64,000 nucleotides of DNA from Balneolaceae bacterium (GTDB lineage Bacteria > Bacteroidota > Rhodothermia > Balneolales > Balneolaceae), in NCBI GenBank assembly GCA_020832285.1, contig JAFIFB010000024.1:62001-126000 (forward strand). Direction: 5' to 3'. The notes under the pieces were generated by a model, which ran no database searches, was not told the origin of the DNA, and saw only the letters and a list, made by a program, of their open reading frames with translations. Made by a program: the position numbers and the translations under genes. Every line of letters begins with the position of its first letter. Positions within the stretch are counted from its first letter, which is position 1. Shown here piece by piece: positions 35,049 through 43,527 of the stretch.

Positions 35049-35660
35049 AATGAAAACCCGAACAATTCCGAACCTTTTGCGGGCTACAATATCAAATTCG
35101 GGCCACATGTTAGTTACACACAATATATCAACACAAGAACCGGCATTTGGGCAGATTTTCAGGGACATCTTAACCGGATATCTCACAGTAAATATGTCAA
35201 TCAAAGTGTAATCTATTGATGTGTATTATTTTAACATCCAAATTTGGGATCTTCAAATAAAACACTCATTTTTTCAGATTATAGCTTAGCCGGAAACGCT
35301 GACTTTGGATTTGCCGGAGGAGGCATAAAAACTGTCTTCAACCTTTTTCAAACATTCAACATTGGAGACATTGTACTCTTTCCACAGATAGGAATATATT
35401 CAAATTTAACCGGTTTTTCCGATCAGCGGTTAAACGGTTACGGTTATAATACTCATGTACAAAACAGCTCAAATATTTCTAACAGTGCAGAGCTTCAGAA
35501 TTGGCATTATAATACCGGAATCTCACTTGGATTTCCAGTATCTGTTCTCCGTGACAGATCATTCAGCGTGGCTTTGGAACCCTCCTACAAAGTTAACATT
35601 GAAAACAATGAATCTCATTCTGCCAGCCGCTTTGAATTAAAGCTGCGATTCGGTTTCTGA
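35049..35660 (+). pseudogene. Decayed outer-membrane beta-barrel protein gene
   Basis: In one frame, 'NENPNNSEPFAGYNIKFGPHVSYTQY' (35049 on), 'TRTGIWADFQGHLNRISHSKY' and 'VNQSVIY' run to TGA at 35217, then TAA at 35232, and the same frame resumes from 35244 (TTG) with 'SDYSLAGNADFGFAGGGIKTVF', 'VLFPQIGIYSNLTGF', 'YNTGISLGFPVSVLRDRSFSVALEPSYKVNI' and ends 'SRFELKLRFGF' with the terminal phenylalanine usual for barrel proteins. The alternating pattern on both sides of the stops suggests one gene broken by nonsense changes, now without an N-terminus or signal peptide. The second half could still be read as a 138-residue frame but would not be exported. Confidence 0.55.
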
Positions 35661-35776
35661 TTAGCGTAACAAGCATTTTGCCATTATTTCCTGATCAATG
35701 ACCGGAAATTCCTTATTTTTTGTTCAAGCAATGACTCACTCCACAAAATAATAATCTTAAAAGTAGATAATCAACG

Positions 35777-36358
35777 ATGGCTGCAGTAAACTCAACCATG
35801 CTACCTCTTGGAACCGAAGCGCCGCATTTTTCATTGAAAGATACCATCACAGGAAAAACCGTTTCTCTCGACAAGTACATGGGAAATTACGGGATTTTGG
35901 TGATGTTTATCTCCAATCACTGTCCATACGTAAAATTGATAAAAGAAGCGCTGGTAGAGTATGCTGTTGATTATATGGATAAAGGAATCAGTATCGTGGC
36001 AATCAGTTCGAATAGTGTAGAAACCCATCCGCAGGATGGCCCTGACAAAATGAAAGAAGATGCCGAAAAGTTTGGTTATCCGTTTCCCTACCTTTTTGAT
36101 AAAACCCAGGAAGTTGCCAAGGCCTATAAAGCCGCCTGCACACCCGACCTATTCCTTTTTGATGAAAAACACGAACTTTTCTATCGAGGCCAGTTTGATA
36201 ATTCCCGTCCCAAAAACAGCATTGAACCAACCGGTTCTGATCTGCGAAACGCCACCGATCTGATGCTTGCAGGTAAATCGTCTCCCGAAAATCAGACTCC
36301 AAGTATCGGCTGTAATATTAAGTGGAAAAAGGGAAATGAGCCTGCCTATTTCGGATGA
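35777..36358 (+). CDS. Redoxin/AhpC-TSA-like thioredoxin-fold protein
   Basis: A 193-residue cytoplasmic thioredoxin-fold protein of the group often annotated 'thioredoxin family protein'. The start is 'LGTEAPHFSLKDTITGKTVSLDKYMG', followed by the active-site region 'LVMFISNHCPYVKLI' (N-H-C-P-Y-V), 'GISIVAISSNSVETHPQDGPDKM' and the cis-proline region 'AACTPDLFLFD'. Only one cysteine lies in the active-site helix, with another at 'AACTP', so a peroxidase-like mechanism with a distal resolving cysteine is possible. The protein has the normal length for this group. Confidence 0.85.
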   Translation: MAAVNSTMLPLGTEAPHFSLKDTITGKTVSLDKYMGNYGILVMFISNHCPYVKLIKEALVEYAVDYMDKGISIVAISSNSVETHPQDGPDKMKEDAEKFGYPFPYLFDKTQEVAKAYKAACTPDLFLFDEKHELFYRGQFDNSRPKNSIEPTGSDLRNATDLMLAGKSSPENQTPSIGCNIKWKKGNEPAYFG

Positions 36359-36414
36359 AAACTTAATCCCCAAGCGAATCCAAAAAAGCCAGTTCGTTCA
36401 CATTAATCAGCCCG

Positions 36415-37101
36415 ATGTCCGGAAAAAATAAACGAAAACGGATTGCCGACATAAGCCGGTTTCCGAATGTATTAGAGTACACCGATTTCTCAGATGCTGC
36501 CCCGCCCAAAGGAAAATGGAATTCCGATATTTTCAAAAACGACTACCCGATTACACTTGAACTTGCCTGCGGGAAAGGTGAATATTCTGTATACCTTGCT
36601 CGTAAATTTCCATCCCGGAACTTTATTGGAATCGACATTAAAGGGCCCCGTATATGGCAGGGGGCAAAAATTGCACTTGACGAATCACTGGAGAATGTGC
36701 GTTTCATTCGAATGTACATCGATCACATCGAACATTTCTTTGCCAAAAATGAAGTAGATGAAATATGGATTATCTTTCCCGATCCCTATGTTCGCAAGAA
36801 AGCCAGAATTTCGAAAAGGCTCACATCACCCAAATTCCTGAACATCTATCGAAAATTGCTCAAACCCGGCGGCACCATCCACCTTAAAACCGATTCGGAA
36901 ACTCTCTACCATTTCACGCTGGCAACTATTGAACAGGAGAGCTGCAAAATCATAAAAACTTCAGATGATCTTTACAGGGAAATGTCGGATGACGAGCTTC
37001 TTGCCATTCAAACCTATTACGAAAAAATGCACCTTAAAGAGGGAAAAAGAATCTGCTACGTCGCTTTTCGACTGAGTGATGAAGCTGAAAACTCTTTATA
37101 A
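36415..37101 (+). CDS. trmB: tRNA (guanine-N7-)-methyltransferase
   Basis: A 228-residue SAM-dependent enzyme that makes m7G46 in the variable loop of tRNAs. Seen: 'ITLELACGKGEYSVYLARKFP' as the SAM-binding loop (about residues 45-65), 'NFIGIDIKGPRIWQGAKIA', 'EIWIIFPDPYVRKKARISKRL', and 'LKPGGTIHLKTDSETLY'. The 'FPDP' motif is the family hallmark, usually F-P-D-P-W; here the next residue is Tyr, as in many Bacteroidota. A 56-base gap separates it from the redoxin gene upstream. Confidence 0.92.
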   Translation: MSGKNKRKRIADISRFPNVLEYTDFSDAAPPKGKWNSDIFKNDYPITLELACGKGEYSVYLARKFPSRNFIGIDIKGPRIWQGAKIALDESLENVRFIRMYIDHIEHFFAKNEVDEIWIIFPDPYVRKKARISKRLTSPKFLNIYRKLLKPGGTIHLKTDSETLYHFTLATIEQESCKIIKTSDDLYREMSDDELLAIQTYYEKMHLKEGKRICYVAFRLSDEAENSL

Positions 37102-37836
37102 GACTGAATAACTGTAACCGGCTGTTCTCTCTATTGGTCAGTCCGACTCTTTACCCAAGGACTTATAGTAAAAAAGTACCGCTCTTTGAAAGGCCTGTTA
37201 ATTAAAGGATCTACTGTAATTACAGTAGGTAAGTTGTTATTACAGACCCTGAATCCTCCTCTTGCCTGTCCCGCCCGTTTCGAGCTGCTCCCCCCCTGAA
37301 TGAATTCCGCCACGGTTTTTTTCCGGATTCCAGATTCCAGTGAAAACCCCTCGAAATTGTGTGTTGCTTTTTCAAAACTATTCGCCTCGGGTTTTTTTAT
37401 GTTACATTTTATCCCAGGGCGTCGTTCGCGATGCTCACATTACCCTGGGCTCTGTGATGGCGCCATTACAGGGCTTGACAAGCACCTCCCTTGTCAGTCA
37501 TTAAATCAAATACATGTCGTGTTTTTGATTAACTTTTTTAATCTCAAATTGAGTCCGTTTCGAAATACTAAACAATCGTGAAGGGAATTTCAGTTATCTC
37601 AAAAATATCTTCCCGAAAAATTTCCTGTGGAACTTAATTTATTTACCGACTCTTAATCAGAGAACGCTATCCCTAACCTGGCGAAGCCAGAACCAAAAAA
37701 TTTGAATATGTTAAGCTATCAGCATTTTTTCAGCAACGATCATCTGACGGCTGATAGCTGATAGCTTTCCTTCCACTTTCACAAAGCGTTTAAAAGTTTT
37801 CTTGCCAGTTTTTGGCCGGAATTAAAATCTAAGACA
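37102..37836. other. Convergent intergenic region with palindromes
   Basis: 735 bases between the 3' ends of trmB and the TonB receptor gene. It holds a perfect 18-base palindrome (37211-37228), an inverted pair 'cccagggcgtcg'/'accctgggct' near 37411-37452, and a hairpin 'agctatcagc'/'gctgatagct' (37714-37723 with 37750-37759) that may end the receptor transcript on the minus strand. No gene is supported on either strand. Confidence 0.55.
37211..37228. repeat. Perfect 18-base palindrome
   Basis: CTACTGTAATTACAGTAG equals its own reverse complement. It could be an operator, but both flanking genes end here, so no promoter is expected nearby. Confidence 0.8.
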
Positions 37837-40113
37837 TTAAAATATTACCTCCATCACGATATGATAGCTTCTTGGGGGAGCAAAGATAGCAGGGCGTTCT
37901 ACATAGTAGTAATCGAAAAGATTTTTCACCATCAGGGTAACGCTCATTCCCTTCCCCCGCAATGGGTTTGTATCCTGAAAACGGACTCTGGCATCGGCCA
38001 CATAGACCGACGGAAACACTTCAGCATCATTCACAAAAAAAGAAAAATCGGTATCCACCTGTTCGGGTGCGCTTGCATAGCGAAAATCGGCGCCGGCTTC
38101 CATCCAGGGTCTCAAAATACTCCGGCCTGATACCTGTACAAGATGACGCGAGCGATAGGCCAGGGACCGGTTCTCTTCCATGTCCCGCGGGTCAAGCAGC
38201 GTATAGCTTGTACTGAGATGATGATCCTGATCTATCGTTGAAACCGCTGCCGAAATCTCAGCCCCGCGAATTCTCGCTTCCGTGAGGTTTACAAACTGAA
38301 AGGCTGATGTCTGGGGCTGAAAAGCCGGTTCAACCAGTCTGCGATAGTTATTCCAGAAGCCCGTGAATTCCGCTTTTAGTGAAAATCGATTCTGAACCGG
38401 CCCCTGCCAAGTCAACCCTGCTTCGTAACCCGTGCTTGTTTCCGGACGAAGCGCAAGGTTCGATTCAAGCGGGAAAAAATCGCGGTTGTTAAAAAAACGC
38501 TCCGCCACACTTGGAACCCGGAAACCTTTCCCAAATGATGTGCGTGCAGTCAGGTGGTCCGAAATCATATAAGATGCACTAAATTTGGGGCTAAACTGAG
38601 TCGCCGTATCCAGCGTATGAACGCGGTATGCATCGTAACGAAATCCGGCTGTTGTGGTCAGTCGGTTATTCCAGCTATACTCTCCCTGAACAAAAAGAGA
38701 ACCCTCGGGCTGATTGCGTACCATCAGGGAATCTTCACCCACAAACACATCCGAACGCACATAATTTTCATCGAATGTAGCGCCGCCGGTCAATATCAGC
38801 TCATCTGAAACCCGATAGTTCACCTGAGCTTCACCTCCATACCGGAAACCAACATTGTGCCGATCAGACGGACGAATATTTCCCTCCCTGTCGATTGGAC
38901 GAAATGCGACACCAAATACCCTCCCCTTCAGCGCATATTGAATATCCGGGCTTATGTTGTGCGTAAATACGGGAAGAAGCGTGAGCCGGTCCGACAGCCC
39001 CTGGTTTGCACCCGATGCACTATCACCGGTAAGCAGAATTTCTCCGGGTCGAAGCGGATCGCTCAGTCCATTCCAGTATAAAAACTGCTGATTCCGGTTC
39101 CGGCGAATTCCGCTGTAAAGTGAAAGATTTTTATCACCTGAGATTTCCCACCCGACCTTCGAGTATAGCTCCAGTCCCTTCGACCGGTTGTTTTGAAGAT
39201 AACCGGAATCATCCTGTATTTTCCCGCTTACCCAGTAGCCCCAGCGTTCAGTTAACTGTTCCGATCTGCCAAATTGAACTCCCCGGTTAGCCCGGTAGTC
39301 AGCGGCACCTTCCCAGCTTTGCCGCCATACATCAAAACGTACCGGTTCGTATGCCCCTCCGAAAAGGCGGATGGTGGTTTCCGGTTCATCAGGGAAATCG
39401 CGCGTAATCAGGTTGATGACGCCACCCAGTGCCCCTCCTCCATATAGAGCCGATCCGGGACTTTTCAGCACTTCAATCTGACGGGTTTGCATCAGTGGCA
39501 GTCCGTCAAAATCCATTCCTCCCTGATCCGGCCCCATCAACGGAACACCGTCTACTAAAAGCAGAACCCGGCTGCCCACTCCGTACGCAAAACCGGACGA
39601 TCCGCGAACATTCACCGAATTTCCGAGCACCTGAACTCCGGGTACATAATCAAGTGCCTGATCCAGTGAGGTAACATTGCGTGATCGAAGCTCTTCGGGA
39701 GATATGATATTCATACTGACCGAAACCTGCCCGATCAACTGGCTTCGGCGAGATGCCGTCACCACCAGCTCCCCGGCCTGAAGGGTAACCGGGTTCAGCT
39801 CAATGTCCAGCCAGGCCGTTTCACCGGGTTCCAGGCTGATAGCTTCGGTTATTGTCTGAAATCCAACCATTGAAAAGCGAAGGATGTGCTCACCGGATGT
39901 AATATTTCTCAAACGGAAAAAGCCATCAGAATTGGTGGTGGCACCCGACTGAAGTGCCGTAATAGAAACATGCACACCCGGCAGAGTTTCACCCGATTCA
40001 TTTTTGATAATACCCTCAATCGTTCCGTGCTGCTCCTGTGCTGCCAGATAATCTGCAGAGTAAATAAATATCAAAAATACAGATAAAAAGATTTGAGCGA
40101 TCTTTTTTCTCAT
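37837..40113 (-). CDS. TonB-dependent outer-membrane receptor
   Basis: A 758-residue receptor: signal peptide (about 1-25), carboxypeptidase-regulatory-like domain (about 29-110, 'GTIEGIIKNESGETLPGVHVSI'), plug (about 125-235, 'SRRSQLIGQVSVSMNIISPEEL' and 'SSGFAYGVGSRVLLLVDGVPLMG', 'IEVLKSPGSALYGGGALGGVINL') and a 22-strand barrel that ends with the terminal phenylalanine of 'HIVMEVIF'. It is smaller than SusC receptors and lacks the SusC-specific signature, so it resembles BtuB/iron-siderophore receptors more. A lipoprotein gene lies 6 bases upstream on the same strand, and both probably form one operon. The substrate is not shown by sequence. Confidence 0.93.
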   Translation of the reverse strand: MRKKIAQIFLSVFLIFIYSADYLAAQEQHGTIEGIIKNESGETLPGVHVSITALQSGATTNSDGFFRLRNITSGEHILRFSMVGFQTITEAISLEPGETAWLDIELNPVTLQAGELVVTASRRSQLIGQVSVSMNIISPEELRSRNVTSLDQALDYVPGVQVLGNSVNVRGSSGFAYGVGSRVLLLVDGVPLMGPDQGGMDFDGLPLMQTRQIEVLKSPGSALYGGGALGGVINLITRDFPDEPETTIRLFGGAYEPVRFDVWRQSWEGAADYRANRGVQFGRSEQLTERWGYWVSGKIQDDSGYLQNNRSKGLELYSKVGWEISGDKNLSLYSGIRRNRNQQFLYWNGLSDPLRPGEILLTGDSASGANQGLSDRLTLLPVFTHNISPDIQYALKGRVFGVAFRPIDREGNIRPSDRHNVGFRYGGEAQVNYRVSDELILTGGATFDENYVRSDVFVGEDSLMVRNQPEGSLFVQGEYSWNNRLTTTAGFRYDAYRVHTLDTATQFSPKFSASYMISDHLTARTSFGKGFRVPSVAERFFNNRDFFPLESNLALRPETSTGYEAGLTWQGPVQNRFSLKAEFTGFWNNYRRLVEPAFQPQTSAFQFVNLTEARIRGAEISAAVSTIDQDHHLSTSYTLLDPRDMEENRSLAYRSRHLVQVSGRSILRPWMEAGADFRYASAPEQVDTDFSFFVNDAEVFPSVYVADARVRFQDTNPLRGKGMSVTLMVKNLFDYYYVERPAIFAPPRSYHIVMEVIF

Positions 40114-40119
40114 AAACTT

Positions 40120-40593
40120 TCACTCCGGTGGAAAAGGTGGAAGATTGTCAAAGTCCACGTGGATATGAATGGTAGTGGTATCACCGCTTACAATAATCTC
40201 TCCTCCGTTGTCTGAGTAAACTCCCACAGGGCGCCATTCAAAAGCCGTTCCGTAACGATGAGCAATCACATTGTAGATGTAACGGCCATTTTCCACTTCA
40301 TCCACAAAAAACTCATCACTGTCGGTATAATAAGCCAGTCGATCACTGAAACTCAGGTTTTGGAAATCCATTATGATGTCAGTAAATGCGGCAGGAACTG
40401 ACTTCAGCGGCACAAACCTCAGGTCATTCAACGAATCCTGCGGTGGCCACTGTCCGGAATAGGTAACCGTTCCCAGGATCACTCCATAAGGTTCATCCTC
40501 GATTACAGGAGGTTCCAGTCCGCCCTCACAACTTAGCAGCCATATCAGCACCGCTGCCAAAAAAAGAGGCCATATAATTCGAACGATTCTCAC
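40120..40593 (-). CDS. Lipoprotein upstream of the TonB receptor
   Basis: A 158-residue lipoprotein if it starts at the GTG at 40593, which gives a clean signal peptide 'VRIVRIIWPLFLAAVLIWLLS-C' with the lipobox cysteine; a longer ATG frame from 40650 adds 19 residues. The mature protein reads 'YGVILGTVTYSGQWPPQDSLNDLRFVPLKSVPAAFTDI', a beta-sandwich-like pattern, then 'NGRYIYNVIAHRYGT' and 'GVYSDNGGEIIVSGDTTTIHIHVDFDNLPPFPP'. I do not recognise a named family. The 6-base gap to the receptor gene suggests a partner for the same nutrient. Confidence 0.72.
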   Translation of the reverse strand: MRIVRIIWPLFLAAVLIWLLSCEGGLEPPVIEDEPYGVILGTVTYSGQWPPQDSLNDLRFVPLKSVPAAFTDIIMDFQNLSFSDRLAYYTDSDEFFVDEVENGRYIYNVIAHRYGTAFEWRPVGVYSDNGGEIIVSGDTTTIHIHVDFDNLPPFPPE

Positions 40594-40830
40594 TATATCT
40601 TTTTCTGTTAATATGATCAACCCAATGGATGCAGTCAAGAGGTGTGCCAAATACTATCAAAAAAAAGAGGTATAAAAAGGAAAACATATCTGCTTGACTA
40701 AATCAAAAATTAATCAGCAAAGTGAAAATGAGTTGCACATATAGAAAGTGAAATGGCCTGGCTAAAAAACACAAAACAATATGTTTATTCACAATAATAA
40801 TTTAACTTTAAATAAAATAACTCTTAAAAA

Positions 40831-41931
40831 ATGGCAAGAAGCGTCTGGTTGATTTTAATCTTTTTTTCGACACTGCTTCAAGCCAACAATATGCTTGCTC
40901 AAGAATATATTGTAGGCGACGACTCTGATTATGCTCCTTTCTCATTTATTGATAAAACAGGAAAACCAAGCGGACTTGAAATTGAGGTGACAGAAGCCAT
41001 TGCCAAGTTAAGTGGTATTAAGTTAACTATTCAACTTCACAGATGGGACGCGGCATTATCCAATGTTCAATCAGGTGAAACCTACATCATTGTTGGTATT
41101 ATATTTTCTGAAGAACGAGCAGAGTTTCTTGATTTTACCATTCCCATTCACACAGAATACTATACCATATTTATCCGAAAAGACCTGAAACTCGACGATT
41201 TATCCACCTTGTTTAATTACAAACTCGCGGTTTTGGATAAAGATATATCAATCGATAAGTATCTAATACCCATGGGGCCCTTTGAGGATTATATCTTGAC
41301 AAAATCTCTGCCTGAAGCACTTTCAGCGATTAAGTTGGGTTTAGCTGAATATGTTTTAGCTCCAAACCTTATTGGTTTGGACGAGATTGAAAAGAACAAC
41401 TATCAAAATATTATGATAAAGGGGCCATCAATCATTCCCAGTATTTACACAATGGCAGTTAGTAAGGGAAATGCCGAATTATTGAACATTTTAAACGATG
41501 GTGGCTCGGAGTTGCGGAAAAGTGGTAAGCTTACAGAAATTCAGGAAAGGTGGAAAGTTTACGAACTTGAGGATTATGAGTACAGGCAAGCTGCCAGAAA
41601 TATCGGGATAATTTTCATCATTGCAATCGTTGTGTTAATTCTGGTTTTCATATGGGTTTGGTCGTTACGTGTTCAAATCAGAAAACAAACACAAAGCTTA
41701 AATCTAAAAAATCAGGAATTGCAAAAAAGCGAGGAGAAATTCAGGATCATAACTGAAAACTCGAGTGATGTAATCTGGCATTTGGATAGTAAATTTATGC
41801 TAACCTATATCAGTCCGGCAGATGAGAGAATACGAGGCTTTAAAAAAGAAGAAGTCATTGGTCAATCTCTTTTTTCTATTTTAAAACCTGAGGGTGTTCA
41901 GCTGCTGATGGAAGCGAATAAAAAAGAATGA
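40831..41931 (+). CDS. Sensor kinase, 5' half: periplasmic binding domain, TM, start of PAS
   Basis: A 366-residue frame: signal peptide (about 1-23, 'ANNMLAQ'), a type 3 solute-binding domain (about 25-245, 'DSDYAPFSFIDKTGKPSGLEIEV', 'ETYIIVGIIFSEERAEFLDFTIPI', 'GKLTEIQERW'), one helix (about 255-277), a short coiled coil, and the first part of a PAS domain (about 305-366, 'SDVIWHLDSKFMLTYISPADERIRGFKKEEVIGQ'). It stops inside the PAS domain at TGA 41929-41931, after a run of six A (41920-41925). The rest of the PAS domain starts at once in the -1 frame. Together the two frames make a normal hybrid-type receptor kinase. Confidence 0.85.
   Translation: MARSVWLILIFFSTLLQANNMLAQEYIVGDDSDYAPFSFIDKTGKPSGLEIEVTEAIAKLSGIKLTIQLHRWDAALSNVQSGETYIIVGIIFSEERAEFLDFTIPIHTEYYTIFIRKDLKLDDLSTLFNYKLAVLDKDISIDKYLIPMGPFEDYILTKSLPEALSAIKLGLAEYVLAPNLIGLDEIEKNNYQNIMIKGPSIIPSIYTMAVSKGNAELLNILNDGGSELRKSGKLTEIQERWKVYELEDYEYRQAARNIGIIFIIAIVVLILVFIWVWSLRVQIRKQTQSLNLKNQELQKSEEKFRIITENSSDVIWHLDSKFMLTYISPADERIRGFKKEEVIGQSLFSILKPEGVQLLMEANKKE
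41918..41931 (+). other. A6 slippery run at the frame junction of the split kinase
   Basis: Zero frame reads AAT AAA AAA GAA TGA. A one-base slip backwards on AAA AAA gives AGA ATG AGT GAT, which continues the PAS domain directly. A seventh A, as in an ancestor or through polymerase slippage, gives the same fused reading. The ATG of the second frame overlaps the TGA (ATGA), so re-initiation is another way to make the second half. Confidence 0.75.
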
Positions 41932-42875
41932 GTGATCTGAGCAAGGGAATAAAATCTGCTCCGGCGATTTACGAGCTGGAGGAGCTTTGTAAAGATGGCA
42001 GCTGGATTTGGGTTGAAGCCACTGCGGAGGCATTTTACGATAAGGATGGTAACATTACTGGTTATCATGGTGTCTCGAGGGATATAACAAAGCGAAAAAA
42101 AGCTGAACTAAAGCTTATAGAGCATGAAGCTCAGTTAAAAGAACTTAATTCCACGAAAGACAAACTCTTTTCAATCATTGCTCACGATTTACGAAATCCG
42201 TTTACCGCCATTTTGGGTTTTTCGGATATGCTAATTGACAAAACAAACAATTTTAATGCTGCTGAATCTGAAGAGTACCTCGGCTATATTAAGTCTTCAG
42301 CAAAAAGAGCCCTTAATTTACTTGATAACTTATTAGCCTGGGCAGAATCACAAACCGGAAATAATATTTATAATCCTGAAAAAACCAATTTACAGTCGGT
42401 TATCGACGAAATCCTGGATCTATCAGAATCAGCCGCAAAAATCAAAAACATATCTTTACATTTTAATAAAAGTACTGATCTTGATGTTTATGCGGATTTA
42501 AATATGCTAAAAACAATTTTACGAAATCTTATTTCTAATGCTATAAAGTACACTCACACTAATGGAGAAATAAATATTTCGTCTCTTCAAAGAAAAAACA
42601 ATATCGAAATTACCGTTAGTGATAATGGAGTTGGGATGAGTGAAGAAATTCGCAATAAATTATTCAAAATTGACAAGGGTATCACAACCAAGGGGACAGC
42701 AAATGAAAAAGGTTCAGGATTGGGCTTAATTCTGTGTAAAGATTTTGTAGAAAAGCATGGCGGTGAAATCTGGGTTAAAAGTGAGTCCGGAAAAGGAAGT
42801 GCTTTTATATTTTCTTTACCTTTAGATGATTTTGACAAATCAAAATTATCTAAAGCTGCCCATAACAGCGTATAA
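41928..42875 (+). CDS. Sensor kinase, 3' half: PAC, HisKA and HATPase
   Basis: A 315-residue frame starting inside a PAS domain: 'YELEELCKDGSWIWVEATAEAFYDKDGNITGYHGVSRDITKRKKAE' is the second half of PAS plus the PAC motif (key part G-V-S-R-D-I-T-x-R). HisKA (about 78-145) has 'LFSIIAHDLRNPFTAILGF' with phospho-acceptor H86. The ATPase is intact: N-box 'NLISNAIKYTH', G1 'DNGVGMS' and G2 'GSGLGLILCKDFVEKHGG'. No receiver domain follows. Without the upstream frame it would be a soluble kinase with half a PAS domain, so fusion by frameshift or loss by mutation should be considered. Confidence 0.87.
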   Translation: MSDLSKGIKSAPAIYELEELCKDGSWIWVEATAEAFYDKDGNITGYHGVSRDITKRKKAELKLIEHEAQLKELNSTKDKLFSIIAHDLRNPFTAILGFSDMLIDKTNNFNAAESEEYLGYIKSSAKRALNLLDNLLAWAESQTGNNIYNPEKTNLQSVIDEILDLSESAAKIKNISLHFNKSTDLDVYADLNMLKTILRNLISNAIKYTHTNGEINISSLQRKNNIEITVSDNGVGMSEEIRNKLFKIDKGITTKGTANEKGSGLGLILCKDFVEKHGGEIWVKSESGKGSAFIFSLPLDDFDKSKLSKAAHNSV

Positions 42876-43233
42876 AATTAAGCACGATTTTCTTAGTGAT
42901 AATAAGGTCTTATGGTTCGCTACAACCACGGTGTATTTCGATTGTACAGCACCCTCAACCCGAACCTGACCAAGTGATTTTCTTGCAAGGCCCTGCTACC
43001 CTACCCCACTTCGATGAAACTTCGAGGGTCAGAAACACTTCACAGAACATACAATGAACGTAGCACGATTGCTCTCCGTAGCTTTATGCTCAGGATAACC
43101 TTTTATAATTCTCTCTTGAGTATGCCTTCGGCAAAGGTAGTTTAGCGGTAGAAATGTAACAGAAAAACAGTGTAATTTGTTCGAAGTTCCCGAATTATGT
43201 TGGTGACTGTTTTAGACAAAATAGCTATACGGC

Positions 43234-43258
43234 GTACAACGGGTCGCTGACCCGTTAC
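43234..43258. repeat. REP-like palindrome, copy 1
   Basis: The arms 'acgggt' and 'acccgt' are split by 'cgctg'; the unit starts GTACAA and ends GTTAC, exactly as in the copy at 43381-43405 except for the centre. Confidence 0.75.
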
Positions 43259-43380
43259 CTCGGCAACTTGCAAACATCCATCCGAACCATAAACTCCAGA
43301 ATCCTCAACTGAACCTCCATTCAATCGGTTTTCAATAGATACCAAACCTTCCGGTTCGGCGAACCGGGCTACATATCCCC

Positions 43381-43405
43381 GTACAACGGGCAACCTGCCC
43401 GTTAC
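43381..43405. repeat. REP-like palindrome, copy 2
   Basis: The arms 'acgggc' and 'gcccgt' are compensated relative to copy 1 ('acgggt'/'acccgt'), so the stem is kept while the bases change. The frame GTACAA...GTTAC is the same. Confidence 0.75.
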
Positions 43406-43527
43406 TCAGTAACCAATCAGAACACAGGATCTTTTCACCTGCTCAAGCACACTAAAATACAGTATCCTTAGAACGAATTGATCCCTCTTCAAACTCCCGA
43501 GTGCCGGACAGACTGTCCGTCGTACAG

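Larger units (their letters stand above)
42876..43527. other. Intergenic region with REP-like palindromes
   Basis: 652 bases after the kinase. Two almost identical 25-base palindromic units sit at 43234-43258 and 43381-43405, and a third short inverted repeat 'ccggttcggcgaaccgg' at about 43351-43367. The rest holds no credible frame. It lies before the 3' end of gltX, which reads towards it. Confidence 0.6.

Noticed and set aside
43135-43165. 'tagtttagcggtagaaatgtaac' resembling a tRNA start
   Set aside because: No D-loop, anticodon arm or T-arm follows, so it is not a tRNA.
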